A stretch of DNA of 64,000 nt from Pseudomonadota bacterium (lineage in GTDB: Bacteria > Myxococcota_A > Polyangia > Haliangiales > Haliangiaceae). Below the pieces are notes generated by a model that was not told where the DNA came from, did not search any database, and saw only the letters and a list, made by a program, of their open reading frames with translations. Below, piece after piece: positions 41,997-50,270 of this stretch. Numbering within the stretch: the stretch's first letter is position 1; the number at the start of each line of letters is the position of its first letter. The stretch is from positions 62,001-126,000 of the forward strand of contig JAKSDA010000454.1 in NCBI GenBank assembly GCA_022360315.1, read 5' to 3'. The position numbers and the translations under genes are program-made.

Positions 41997-42005
41997 ATGT
42001 TCAGA
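41989..42005. promoter_or_regulatory. Putative LexA (SOS) box at imuA
   Basis: The 17-mer CTGTCCATATGTTCAGA covers the 5' end of imuA. It agrees at 14 of 17 positions with the Myxococcus-type LexA consensus CTRHAMRYBYGTTCAGS as I recall it, including the full GTTCAG half-site. Overlap with ATG 41996 favours translation from 41966 or repression by direct blocking of the promoter. Confidence 0.55.
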
Positions 42006-42108
42006 TACCAGACTCCTTGGGCGATGTCAAATAATTGATTTGATTGAGAAAAAAAGGAACATCGAGTACATGGAACGACCCCCCTACAAATGAGGTAGGG
42101 TCTCTGTC

Positions 42109-43929
42109 GTGAACGAAAACGGATTGCTCGAATGGACTGATATTGGACGCGGCCTGCTCACTCTGGTCGCCAAGACCGGGCCTATTTTTCGGCTTGGAAA
42201 GAATTTGCTAACGCAGAAGCGCGACAAGCGCCTCTCGCTCGGGGCGATGCTCGCCCAGATGGCGCGGCGTTATCCCGACCATGCAGCGATCAAGTACGAA
42301 GGCGGGTCGGTAACCTATCGCGAGCTCGACGCCTGGTCGAATCGGCTGGCCCATTATTTTCTGGGCGCGGGTTTGCCTCGCGGCGGCGTGGTGGCATTGC
42401 TCATGGAAAACCGCCCAGCTCTTCTCGCTGTGGCCACAGCTGTCGCCAAAGCCGGTGGAGTGACCGCGATGCTCAACACCAAGCAGCGCAAAAAAGTGCT
42501 CGTGCACAGTTTGCGCTGCTGCGAGCCGGTGTTTTACGCGGTCGGTGAAGAGCTGGTCGACGCCATTGAAGAGATCCGCGGAGAGCTCGGCGACAATGCG
42601 CCCGAGCAGCTGTATTTTGTGAAGGACAGCGGCGAGTCGCCCGTACCCGAGGGGTATATCGATATCGACCGAGCCGCGCGGCTGGCGCCCGATCACTGTC
42701 CGGCCATCTGTGACGAGATCACGCTCGGCGACCCCTGTTTCTACATATTCACCTCGGGCACGACGGGTTTGCCCAAGGCCTCGATCATGAGTCACGACCG
42801 CTGGGTCAAGGCCGGTTATACGTTTGGCGGCATGTGTCTCGAACTCGCGCCAGGTGACACTCTGTACGCGCCGCTGCCGCTCTATCATAATCAGGCGTTG
42901 ACTCTGTCGTGGAGTTCGGCATGCGTCACCGGAGCTGCGCTGGGCATACGCCGCAAATTCAGCGTGAGTGCGTTTTGGGACGACTGCCGGAACTACGGGG
43001 CCAGCGCGTTCGTCTATATCGGCGAGATTCCCCGTTACCTGATGAACCAAAAGCCCGGTCCCGGCGACCGCAACCACGGGGTGCGCAAGATCGTCGGGGT
43101 AGGTTTACGGCCAGATATCTGGCAAATTTTTAAGGATCGCTTCGCCATCAAGAAGGTCTACGAGCTGTACGGGGCCAGCGAGTTCAACGTCGCGTTTGTC
43201 AACGTCCTCAACCTCGATTGCACGGTCGGCATATGCCCACTGCGGTGGGCACTGGTTTCCTTCGACGTATCGGCCGGCACGCCCATTCGCGACCAGCGCG
43301 GCCGCTTGGTCCGGGTCGGCAAGGGCGAGGTTGGCCTGCTCATCGCCAAGGTCGGCAAGCGCTTCAAGTTCGATGGCTACACCGATGCCAAGGAGTCGGA
43401 GAGCAAGCTGTTTCGCGATGCATTTGAAGACGGCGACGTATGGGTCAACTCGGGCGACCTCATGCGCAACATCGGTTTTGGCCATTTGCAGTTTGTCGAC
43501 CGGGTTGGTGATACCTTCCGATGGAAAAGCGAGAATGTATCGACCGGTGAGGTCGAGAGCATCATCAATGCTCTCGACAGCGTGGCCGAGTCGTCGGTGT
43601 ACGGAGTTGAAATCCCGGGTGCGGCGGGACGCGCCGGCATGGTTACCCTGGTTCTGGCCGAAGGGGTGAAAGAATTTGCTCTGGACCAGATGCTGGCCCA
43701 CATGCTGGCCGAGCTGCCGTCGTACGCAGTCCCGATTTTCGTCCGCGTCACCGACTCGCTGGTCGTTACTGGCACGTTCAAACACCGCAAGGTCGAGCTG
43801 CGCGAGCAGGGCTATGATCCCGGCGTCAGCGACGATCCGATGTACGTGCTCTTGCCCAGGCAGCCGGCCTATCGGCGCCTCACCAGGGAGGTCCATGCAC
43901 GCATCCGCAGCGGCGACTATTCGTTCTGA
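42109..43929 (+). CDS. Long/very-long-chain acyl-CoA synthetase (FadD6/FATP-like)
   Basis: A 606-residue AMP-forming enzyme starting at GTG 42109 behind GAGGTAGGG. Motifs are the P-loop YIFTSGTTGLPKAS (about 213-226), YGASEFNVAF, and the FATP-type GDLMRNIGFGHLQFVDRVGD followed by TFRWKSENVSTGEVE. The first about 45 residues are the membrane-associating N-terminus of FATP-like proteins. It activates long-chain fatty acids to acyl-CoA for degradation or lipid synthesis. It may supply the acyl-CoA dehydrogenases further right, though these are not linked to it. Confidence 0.93.
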   Translation: MNENGLLEWTDIGRGLLTLVAKTGPIFRLGKNLLTQKRDKRLSLGAMLAQMARRYPDHAAIKYEGGSVTYRELDAWSNRLAHYFLGAGLPRGGVVALLMENRPALLAVATAVAKAGGVTAMLNTKQRKKVLVHSLRCCEPVFYAVGEELVDAIEEIRGELGDNAPEQLYFVKDSGESPVPEGYIDIDRAARLAPDHCPAICDEITLGDPCFYIFTSGTTGLPKASIMSHDRWVKAGYTFGGMCLELAPGDTLYAPLPLYHNQALTLSWSSACVTGAALGIRRKFSVSAFWDDCRNYGASAFVYIGEIPRYLMNQKPGPGDRNHGVRKIVGVGLRPDIWQIFKDRFAIKKVYELYGASEFNVAFVNVLNLDCTVGICPLRWALVSFDVSAGTPIRDQRGRLVRVGKGEVGLLIAKVGKRFKFDGYTDAKESESKLFRDAFEDGDVWVNSGDLMRNIGFGHLQFVDRVGDTFRWKSENVSTGEVESIINALDSVAESSVYGVEIPGAAGRAGMVTLVLAEGVKEFALDQMLAHMLAELPSYAVPIFVRVTDSLVVTGTFKHRKVELREQGYDPGVSDDPMYVLLPRQPAYRRLTREVHARIRSGDYSF

Positions 43930-43940
43930 GCGCCGTAACC

Positions 43941-43957
43941 GCAGCGATCGACGCTGC
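43941..43957 (+). terminator. Short hairpin after the acyl-CoA synthetase
   Basis: gcagcg and cgctgc pair around a 5-nt loop and are followed by only three T residues. It lies 12 bp after the stop, a weak terminator-like structure. Confidence 0.3.
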
Positions 43958-44027
43958 TTTCACCGTAGCCGGAGCATCGCGCCAAAACGCCCTTTGTTTT
44001 TGCCGCGTGAGCTGCTATGTGTGAGAC

Positions 44028-44744
44028 ATGATTCAGGCTCCGCGGCGACTCATTGTCGAGCTATGCCGGCAGTTTTACCATCAGGGGTGGGTATCGGGCA
44101 CTGGAGGGGGCATCAGTATTCGCGATGGCGACCGGGTGTACATGGCTCCGAGCGGGGTACAAAAAGAGCGCCTGGCAGCTGAGGATCTCTTCGTTCTGGA
44201 CAGACGGGGCGAGGTCATCGAGGCCCCGAGCAATCCGGCTCTGAGGGTGAGCGAGTGCGCGCCTCTTTTCTTCAACGCCTATCGCATGCGCAACGCCGGA
44301 GCGGTACTGCACAGCCACAGTATCAACGCCCTTTTGGCCACCTTGCTTTTCGACCGGGTTTTCGACGTCACTCACCTGGAGATGATGAAGGGAATTTCGG
44401 GAGTCGGGTATCGCGATCATCTGGTCGTACCGATCATCGAGAACACTGCGCGCGAGTGTGACCTAGCCGATTCCATGGCCGAGGCCATGGACGCCTATCC
44501 GCAGACTCAGGCGGTGCTGGTCGAACGCCATGGCGTGTACGTGTGGGGCAGAGATTGGGTTCAGGCCAAGACTCAGGCCGAGTGTTACGACTATTTGTTC
44601 GACGCCGCGGTCAAGATGCGACAGCTGGGGTTTGAGCCGTCCAAAGAACCGTCTATGAAACCGTCTGGCCAATCGTCCAAAGACTCTATCTCGCAGTCTA
44701 CCAGCGGCGTATCTGCCGTCAAAAATGCAGGAGTAACTCGATGA
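44028..44744 (+). CDS. mtnB: Methylthioribulose-1-phosphate dehydratase
   Basis: A 238-residue class II aldolase-like enzyme. Zinc ligands are visible in LHSHSINAL (two His) and VERHGVYVWG (third His); GTGGGISIR is the N-terminal substrate loop. It dehydrates 5-methylthioribulose-1-phosphate in methionine salvage. The family ends near residue 205; here about 35 additional Ser/Lys/Pro-rich residues follow, built of degenerate short repeats (KEPSMKPSGQSSKDS). The last codons overlap mtnD by ATGA. No mtnC enolase-phosphatase gene lies beside it. Confidence 0.92.
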   Translation: MIQAPRRLIVELCRQFYHQGWVSGTGGGISIRDGDRVYMAPSGVQKERLAAEDLFVLDRRGEVIEAPSNPALRVSECAPLFFNAYRMRNAGAVLHSHSINALLATLLFDRVFDVTHLEMMKGISGVGYRDHLVVPIIENTARECDLADSMAEAMDAYPQTQAVLVERHGVYVWGRDWVQAKTQAECYDYLFDAAVKMRQLGFEPSKEPSMKPSGQSSKDSISQSTSGVSAVKNAGVTR

Positions 44745-45193
44745 AGGCAAACTGGCTCGATGCGAACGAACGAACGGGACAAGAGATCGAAGCGGCCACG
44801 CTCGACGTGCAGGGTGTCATGTACAAAGTTCTGGACACCGATCCGGCCGAGTACCGCGAGCCGCTCGATACGATCAAACGGGTGCAGGGCTACATCCAGG
44901 AGGACCAGATCGAGCTCACACCCAATACTCCCAATCTGGACGAAATCTGCGCCAAATTCGTCGATGAGCATTACCACGACGAAGACGAGGTCAGGTTTGT
45001 GCTAGACGGCGAGGGCATCTTCGACATTCGGTCGAAAGACGACCGATGGATGCGCGTCGTGGTTGAAACGGGCGACTTGATCATCGTTCCGGCCGGCCGG
45101 CACCACCGATTCACGCTCACCGAAAAAAAGACCATCCGCTGCATGCGTCTGTTCAAAGACCCCAGCGGCTGGGTCGCCCATTATCGGCAGTAG
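44741..45193 (+). CDS. mtnD: Acireductone dioxygenase
   Basis: A 150-residue cupin coupled to mtnB by a 4-bp overlap. The two metal motifs are EHYHDEDEVRFVLDGEG (two His and one Glu) and PAGRHHRFTL (third His). The enzyme oxidises acireductone to 2-oxo-4-methylthiobutyrate with Fe(II), or to methylthiopropionate with Ni(II). It is shorter at the C-terminus than eukaryotic ARD, as in other bacterial forms of this subgroup. Confidence 0.93.
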   Translation: MKANWLDANERTGQEIEAATLDVQGVMYKVLDTDPAEYREPLDTIKRVQGYIQEDQIELTPNTPNLDEICAKFVDEHYHDEDEVRFVLDGEGIFDIRSKDDRWMRVVVETGDLIIVPAGRHHRFTLTEKKTIRCMRLFKDPSGWVAHYRQ

Positions 45194-45247
45194 AGGCGGA
45201 GCCGTCATCTGTGTGGAGGCGGGCTCGCTGTGCCCTGTCTCTGATCG

Positions 45248-46018
45248 TCAATCCCAGTTGGCAATCAGTTGAACCGGGGACTCGGCAGCCGTGGCAGACC
45301 GCGACTCGGCGGACTCGGCAGCGAGGAAATCCTTCACAAATGGAGTCGCCGGCTGTCTTCTGAGCTCGTCGAGCGTGCCGACCTGGACGATCTTGCCCGA
45401 TTCGAGCACGGCGACGCGACCGCCGAGTGCTTCGACATCATCGACATCATGGCTGACAACGATGGTTGGAATTCCGACCGCACGCAAGCGGGAGGCGAGA
45501 AAGTGGCGGACCTTGCGACGCGCGCCAGCGTCGAGTGCGGCCATGGGTTCGTCGAGGAGCAGTGCATGCGGTCCGGTGGCGAATGCGCGGGCGAGCGCCA
45601 CGCGCTGTGACTCTCCGCCCGACAGAGAGGGGGTTTTGCGGTCGGCGAGGTGGGCGATGCCGAGGTCTTGCAGAAGCTCCATGACCCGCTCGCGGCGCTT
45701 GCGGCGATCGCGGTTGCGGACGCCAAAAGCGACATTGCGGAACACGGTCAGGTGCGGGAATAGCGCGTAGCTCTGCGGCACATAGCCCAGCCGGCGCTCC
45801 TCGGTCGGCACATCGACCCGCGAGTCGGCGCAGAAGAGTGGACGTTTGCCCAGGGAGATGCTCCCGCAACGCAGCTTGATGGCACCGAGCACGCTCTTGA
45901 GCAATGTGCTCTTGCCGGCACCGTTGGGGCCGATAACCGTGGTAATTCCCTCGTCGGCGGTTAGCTGTGCCTCGAGCTTCAGGGCTCCGACCTCGGCTTC
46001 TACATTGATTGCGAGCAT
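45248..46018 (-). CDS. modC: Molybdate ABC transporter ATPase
   Basis: A 256-residue ATPase with Walker A GPNGAGKS, Q-loop VPQSYALFPHL, signature LSGGESQR, Walker B ALLLDEP and switch VVSHD. It lacks the C-terminal TOBE (mop) molybdate-binding domain of E. coli ModC (352 residues), so it is a short form. It is the third gene of modABC, 4 bp after modB. Confidence 0.9.
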   Translation of the reverse strand: MLAINVEAEVGALKLEAQLTADEGITTVIGPNGAGKSTLLKSVLGAIKLRCGSISLGKRPLFCADSRVDVPTEERRLGYVPQSYALFPHLTVFRNVAFGVRNRDRRKRRERVMELLQDLGIAHLADRKTPSLSGGESQRVALARAFATGPHALLLDEPMAALDAGARRKVRHFLASRLRAVGIPTIVVSHDVDDVEALGGRVAVLESGKIVQVGTLDELRRQPATPFVKDFLAAESAESRSATAAESPVQLIANWD

Positions 46019-46022
46019 GACA

Positions 46023-46871
46023 CTACCTCCTGGACTCGTGCCCTCGTCCAGTTTTCAGCGTGAGTGCGTACAGAAGCGTAAATGCGACCGCGACGAGTAC
46101 GAGCGAGATCGCCTGGGCGGCGCGCATATCGGACTCGAAGGTCGTATAGACGGCAAGGGTGAGCGTCTGCGTCTCGCCGGTGAGATTGCCGGCAAACATC
46201 AGAGTGGCGCCAAACTCGCCCAGGGCGCGCGCCCACGACATTGCAGCTCCGGCGATGAGACCCGGAGCTGCGAGCGGCACCGCGACGCGAAAAAATACCC
46301 CTGCCGGCGAAGCACCCAGGGTGCGCGCCACGGTGAGTTGAGCCCCGTCGATGCGGCAAAAGGCCGACGTCGCGGCTTGCAGAAAATACGGTGCCGACAC
46401 GAACACCTCGGCCATGATCACGGCGGCCGTGGTGAACGGGATGGTCCAGCCCAGGCTGGCAAACCAGCTTCCGACCAGGCCCATGCGGCCGAAGGCGAGC
46501 AGAAGCGCTACCCCTGCCACGGCGGGTGGCAGCACTGCGGGCAGCCTGACCAGAGTTTCCACGATACGAACCAGACGACCGTCCTTGCGGCTGAGAAGCC
46601 AGGCCAGCGGTGTGCCGAGCACGACCACGATGACCAGGCTGGTCAGGGTGGTCAGCAAAGTCAGTCTCAGCGCGGGCAGCACGGTGGGGTGAGCAATACC
46701 GGCCCAAAATTCGTCCCAGCTGAGCGTTGCCACCAATGCGATGATCGGCAGCAGCATGAAGGTGAGCAGCATCCCGGCCGCACTCGTGGTCCCGACCTTC
46801 CACCCCAGTCCGGGGGGAAGGCGACGTCGCTGATGCTCCGTGCTTGGGTCAGTCAAAGCAACGACGTTCAT
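46023..46871 (-). CDS. modB: Molybdate ABC transporter permease
   Basis: A 282-residue protein with about six membrane helices and the EAA-type loop (DGAQLTVARTLGASPAGVFF, about residues 185-205) that contacts ModC. Its ATG overlaps the modA stop by 4 bp. The N-terminal about 35 residues are cytoplasmic and basic, longer than in E. coli ModB (229 residues). Confidence 0.92.
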   Translation of the reverse strand: MNVVALTDPSTEHQRRRLPPGLGWKVGTTSAAGMLLTFMLLPIIALVATLSWDEFWAGIAHPTVLPALRLTLLTTLTSLVIVVVLGTPLAWLLSRKDGRLVRIVETLVRLPAVLPPAVAGVALLLAFGRMGLVGSWFASLGWTIPFTTAAVIMAEVFVSAPYFLQAATSAFCRIDGAQLTVARTLGASPAGVFFRVAVPLAAPGLIAGAAMSWARALGEFGATLMFAGNLTGETQTLTLAVYTTFESDMRAAQAISLVLVAVAFTLLYALTLKTGRGHESRR

Positions 46872-47719
46872 CTGCCTTCAGCTTTTGCGTCGGCTGGGCG
46901 GAAACCGAAATCCGTAAGTCGCGCCCTGCCCACGTCGGACAGGACAAACTCGATGAACAGCTGGCCGAGGTGCGAACCAGGCGTCCCGCTGACCGCGGCC
47001 ATCGGATAGGAGGCGATCACATTGTATTGACGGGGAATCGGGATGGTCTTGACCTTGTTGCCGACGGATGCGGCGTCGGTGGCGTAGACGATGGCCGCGT
47101 CGGCCTCGCCGAGCAACACTTTTTGCAGCGCCTGGCGTACGTGGGTTTCCTGTGACACGACCCGCTCTTTGACCCGGTCGGCGAAATCGGCGCCATAGCC
47201 CGATGACGCCGAGGATGCATTGTCGAGCATGGTTTCGGTGTAGGATCCGGCCGGCACGGTTGGGCCGGCAACGACGAGTCGCCGGGCCTTGGGCAGGTCG
47301 GACAGTGCCGAGATTCCTACCGGATTGTGGGCGGGGGCCACGATGACCAGCTCGTTGTGGACAAAGATCGTCGGCTCGTCGACTAGCTGCTTGTCGTGAA
47401 GCGCCTTGATGTGCTTTGCATTGGCCGATGCGAACACCTGGGGTTGCGCGCCGTTCTCGATCTGAGTGCGCAAGCTCTGGCTGCCGGCAAAATTCAGCTT
47501 CACGTCGACGCCGGGATATTTGGTGCCGAAGTCCTTGGCGATGGCGCCAAACGCATCGTTCAACGACGCGGCGGCAAATACGACCAGCTCGCCAGCCGGG
47601 GCGCCCTCTTTCGAGGGCGCGATGTCCTTGTCCGAATTGCACCCGGCAGTGAATGCGACTGCCATTACCACGATGCTCAGACGAGACATCTGGGTCAGGT
47701 GGGTCATCATCGAGGTCAT
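46868..47719 (-). CDS. modA: Molybdate-binding lipoprotein
   Basis: About 283 residues from ATG 47719; in-frame ATGs also occur at 47710, 47707 and 47689, the last giving the most typical signal peptide. The lipobox FTAGC is followed by LVVFAAASLNDAF, the ModA opening with its oxyanion-binding Ser, and then VDVKLNFAGSQSLRTQIENG and EADAAIVYATDA. It captures molybdate or tungstate for ModBC. Longer frames upstream are not supported. Confidence 0.93.
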   Translation of the reverse strand: MTSMMTHLTQMSRLSIVVMAVAFTAGCNSDKDIAPSKEGAPAGELVVFAAASLNDAFGAIAKDFGTKYPGVDVKLNFAGSQSLRTQIENGAQPQVFASANAKHIKALHDKQLVDEPTIFVHNELVIVAPAHNPVGISALSDLPKARRLVVAGPTVPAGSYTETMLDNASSASSGYGADFADRVKERVVSQETHVRQALQKVLLGEADAAIVYATDAASVGNKVKTIPIPRQYNVIASYPMAAVSGTPGSHLGQLFIEFVLSDVGRARLTDFGFRPADAKAEGR

Positions 47720-47758
47720 CTTTTGAGAACTTTCGCTGCCTCCGCTGGTCTCGATGGG

Positions 47759-47792
47759 TTGGCGCGGGCGACTACAACACCGCCCGCGCCAA
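47759..47792. promoter_or_regulatory. Perfect 12-bp hairpin upstream of modA
   Basis: ttggcgcgggcg and cgcccgcgccaa are exact complements around a 10-nt loop, 40 bp before the modA start. No T-tract follows on either strand, so a rho-independent terminator is unlikely. An operator or 5'-leader structure for mod expression is possible. It does not resemble the AT-rich ModE box. Confidence 0.6.
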
Positions 47793-47971
47793 TTACCGAA
47801 ATCGAGCAGAGGAGGCAGAATGGTAACACTTGAGCGACTACTGCAGTGACAATGCCAGCCCCGGCAAGCTCGCGGATCTACGACCCGATGACAGCCCTGT
47901 AGTACCGATGTATTGGCCATGTCATCGGCGTGTAATGGGTCACTGGGGGGCCGGATTCCGCAGTGGGGCGC

Positions 47972-47999
47972 GCGGTCCCAGGATCGCGGTCCCAGGATC
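47972..47999. repeat. Tandem 14-bp direct repeat
   Basis: gcggtcccaggatc occurs twice head to tail with no mismatch. It could be slippage or a pair of regulator sites 75 bp downstream of the response-regulator gene. Confidence 0.85.
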
Positions 48000-48072
48000 A
48001 AGGTGCGCATCGCGGTGGCTGTCGAGAGGCGCGCGGCATTACAGATCGATGACATCGGTGACCGCATGTGGT

Positions 48073-48771
48073 TCACGATTGTCGTGCCCGGTAGCCGAAG
48101 CCGGGCACGGTTTCGATCTGATCGGCGCACGCTCCCAGGTTTTGGCGCAGCCGGCGGATGTGGACATCCACGGTGCGCGGATTGCCGCCCCCTTCCATGT
48201 CCCACACGGTTCGGAGCAGTTCTTGCCGGCTGAACACCCGACCCGGCTTGGCCAACAGGGTGACGAGCAGTTTGAATTCCAGCGGGCGAAGCTCGATGGT
48301 TTGGTCACCCAGGCGTACGTCGTGAGTGATTGGATCGACGATGAGCTGCCCGGACCGGAACAGCGTGCCGGGGCGCTGGTCGCGTGCCTGGTCGCGCTCG
48401 CCGATACGGCGAGCCAGTGCACGCACGCGCAGGACCACCTCGTCGACGTTAAACGGTTTGACCACGTAGTCGTCAGCTCCAGCGCTGAGTCCGGCGATGC
48501 GGTCTTCATCGGCGCCGAGGGCGGTCAGCATCAGGATACCGACGCCGGCCAGATCGCGGTCGGCGCGCAGCCGCCGACAGACCTCGACTCCGGACAGATC
48601 GGGCAGGCCGACGTCGAGTACGACCACGGTGGGGAGCTGGCGGCCGGCACACAGGAGCGCGTCCGCTGCAGTGGCCGCGGACTCGGTCTCGAAGCCGGCC
48701 CGCTCCAGGTTGTAGCTGAGCAGCCGACACACGTCGCGTTCGTCATCGACCACGAGGACTCGTTCACCCAT
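48073..48771 (-). CDS. OmpR/PhoB-type response regulator
   Basis: A 232-residue protein. The receiver domain has the acidic pair at Asp9-Asp10, phosphoacceptor Asp53 (VVLDVGLPD), Thr in MLTALG and Lys in YVVKPF. The C-terminal winged helix has LRPLEFKLLVTLLAKPGRVF and RTVDVHIRRLRQNLG, typical of PhoB. It is transcribed divergently from the histidine kinase 27 bp away, so the two form a two-component system with shared promoter DNA. PhoB orthology is not proven; no pst/pho genes are in the window. Confidence 0.93.
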   Translation of the reverse strand: MGERVLVVDDERDVCRLLSYNLERAGFETESAATAADALLCAGRQLPTVVVLDVGLPDLSGVEVCRRLRADRDLAGVGILMLTALGADEDRIAGLSAGADDYVVKPFNVDEVVLRVRALARRIGERDQARDQRPGTLFRSGQLIVDPITHDVRLGDQTIELRPLEFKLLVTLLAKPGRVFSRQELLRTVWDMEGGGNPRTVDVHIRRLRQNLGACADQIETVPGFGYRARQS

Positions 48772-48798
48772 ACGGTGAATCCTTTACCATGGTTGGCC

Positions 48799-50175
48799 GT
48801 GACGATCTCGTTCCGCGTCAAGTTGCTGGCTTCGCACGCCGCTGTTGCTATTGCTGTGGGTGCAGTGACGCTCGTTGTTGTCGAGCGTTCGGTTTCACAG
48901 CGCATGGAGGCCCAGGTCGACCGGCGCCTCGAGGCTCAGGCCCGGGCGGTGGCGCGATGGATGGAACGGGCCGCTCACCCCAACCGGCTGGCCGGGCGAC
49001 TGGCCGGAGTCGTGGGGGCGCGCGTAACCATTCTCGACCGGCGGGGTATTGCGGTTGGAGAGTCCCGCAGCCAGCCAGTTGGTGGGCCGGAAATGGACAC
49101 CGAGGAACAGTCGGCCGAGGTGCGCGCGGCCCGCGCTGGCAATGTCGGACGGGACACGCGATTCTCGGCCCTCGAGCGCGAGCAGATTCGCTATGTCGCC
49201 GTGCCCGGGCCGGAAGACTCGGTTGTCCGGCTCGGCTTGGCGATCGGCGAGATCGACGAGACCAAGGCAGAGTTGCGCCGTCAACTCGGCGTTGCCGCCA
49301 TCGCGTCGCTTCTGGTGGCGCTCGCCCTGGCTGCGGTTGTTGCCGGGCCGCTCACGCAGAGGCTGCGCGATGCCACGGCGATCGCGCAGCGCATCGGTGC
49401 TGGCGACTACGACGTGGCCCCGCCGTCGAGCGCGCGCGATGAAGTTGGCGTCCTGTCGCGCACACTTGCCGGCGCAGCCGCCGAGTTGCGCGAGACCGAG
49501 CATCGCCGGCGAGAATTTCTCGCCACCGTGGCCCACGAGATTCGCACTCCGGTCACCTCGATCCGCGGCTATGCGCAGACTCTGTCCGGGTCGCAGGTCG
49601 CGGCCGAGGACCGCGACGAATTCTTGCAGACGATCCATCGCAACGCGGTGCGGGTGGGTCAGCTGGTCGAGGACTTGCTCGAACTCGAAGCGCTTCAAGC
49701 GGGCAAGGGCCGTGCGCTGGCGGCCGAAAGCGTTGCGCTCGAACCAGTCGCGCGTCACGTCGTCGAAACTCTGCGCGCGCGGGTTGCAGAGGTCGGCGCC
49801 GAGGTGACCATCGATGTTGCGGGGGAAGCCACGGCCCGCGGCGATGCCGACGGGATCGAGCGCATCCTTCTCAACCTGACCGACAATGCACTGCGCCACG
49901 GCGGGCGTGGCCAGCGTGTGGCCATCGTTGCTCGGAACGAGGTCGGCCGGGCCATCGCGACCGTGAGCGACGACGGACCGGGGATTCCCGCCGAGCAGTG
50001 CACGCGGATCTTCGAGCGTTTCCATCGCGGGGCCGCCGGCCGCCACCCCGATCAGCGCGGTACTGGCCTCGGCCTGGCCATAGCCCGCGAACTGGCCCAC
50101 GCCATGGGCGGAACGTTAGTGGTGAGCAGTGAAGAAGGCGCTGGCGCCACCTTTACGCTGGACCTGCCCGCGTGA
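48799..50175 (+). CDS. PhoR/EnvZ-type sensor histidine kinase
   Basis: A 458-residue membrane kinase from GTG 48799, just 27 bp from the divergent regulator. Membrane helices at about 7-26 and 170-190 flank a periplasmic domain of about 140 residues. A HAMP linker (TQRLRDATAIAQRIGAGDYD) precedes the H-box AHEIRTPVTS with His246. N-box NLTDNALRHGG, G1 VSDDGPGIP and G2 GTGLGLAIA complete the ATP-binding domain. The signal is unknown. Confidence 0.93.
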   Translation: MTISFRVKLLASHAAVAIAVGAVTLVVVERSVSQRMEAQVDRRLEAQARAVARWMERAAHPNRLAGRLAGVVGARVTILDRRGIAVGESRSQPVGGPEMDTEEQSAEVRAARAGNVGRDTRFSALEREQIRYVAVPGPEDSVVRLGLAIGEIDETKAELRRQLGVAAIASLLVALALAAVVAGPLTQRLRDATAIAQRIGAGDYDVAPPSSARDEVGVLSRTLAGAAAELRETEHRRREFLATVAHEIRTPVTSIRGYAQTLSGSQVAAEDRDEFLQTIHRNAVRVGQLVEDLLELEALQAGKGRALAAESVALEPVARHVVETLRARVAEVGAEVTIDVAGEATARGDADGIERILLNLTDNALRHGGRGQRVAIVARNEVGRAIATVSDDGPGIPAEQCTRIFERFHRGAAGRHPDQRGTGLGLAIARELAHAMGGTLVVSSEEGAGATFTLDLPA

Positions 50176-50270
50176 ACCGACTGGCGGTGTGGTTTGACTG
50201 GCGCAGTTCGTGATACCCTTGCCATGATCGCGAGTACGCTGGAGGCAAGCTGGGTTTTCAGCCATCCCCA

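Larger units (their letters stand above)
47720..48072. other. 353-bp region upstream of modA without a gene
   Basis: No convincing coding sequence. It contains a perfect 12-bp inverted repeat at 47759-47792 and a tandem 14-bp repeat at 47972-47999 (listed separately). It separates modA from the 3' end of the response-regulator gene, both on the minus strand. Confidence 0.6.

Noticed and set aside
47830..48798. 320-codon N-terminal extension of the histidine kinase
   Set aside because: It runs antisense over the response regulator. The kinase family starts with the first membrane helix right after GTG 48799.
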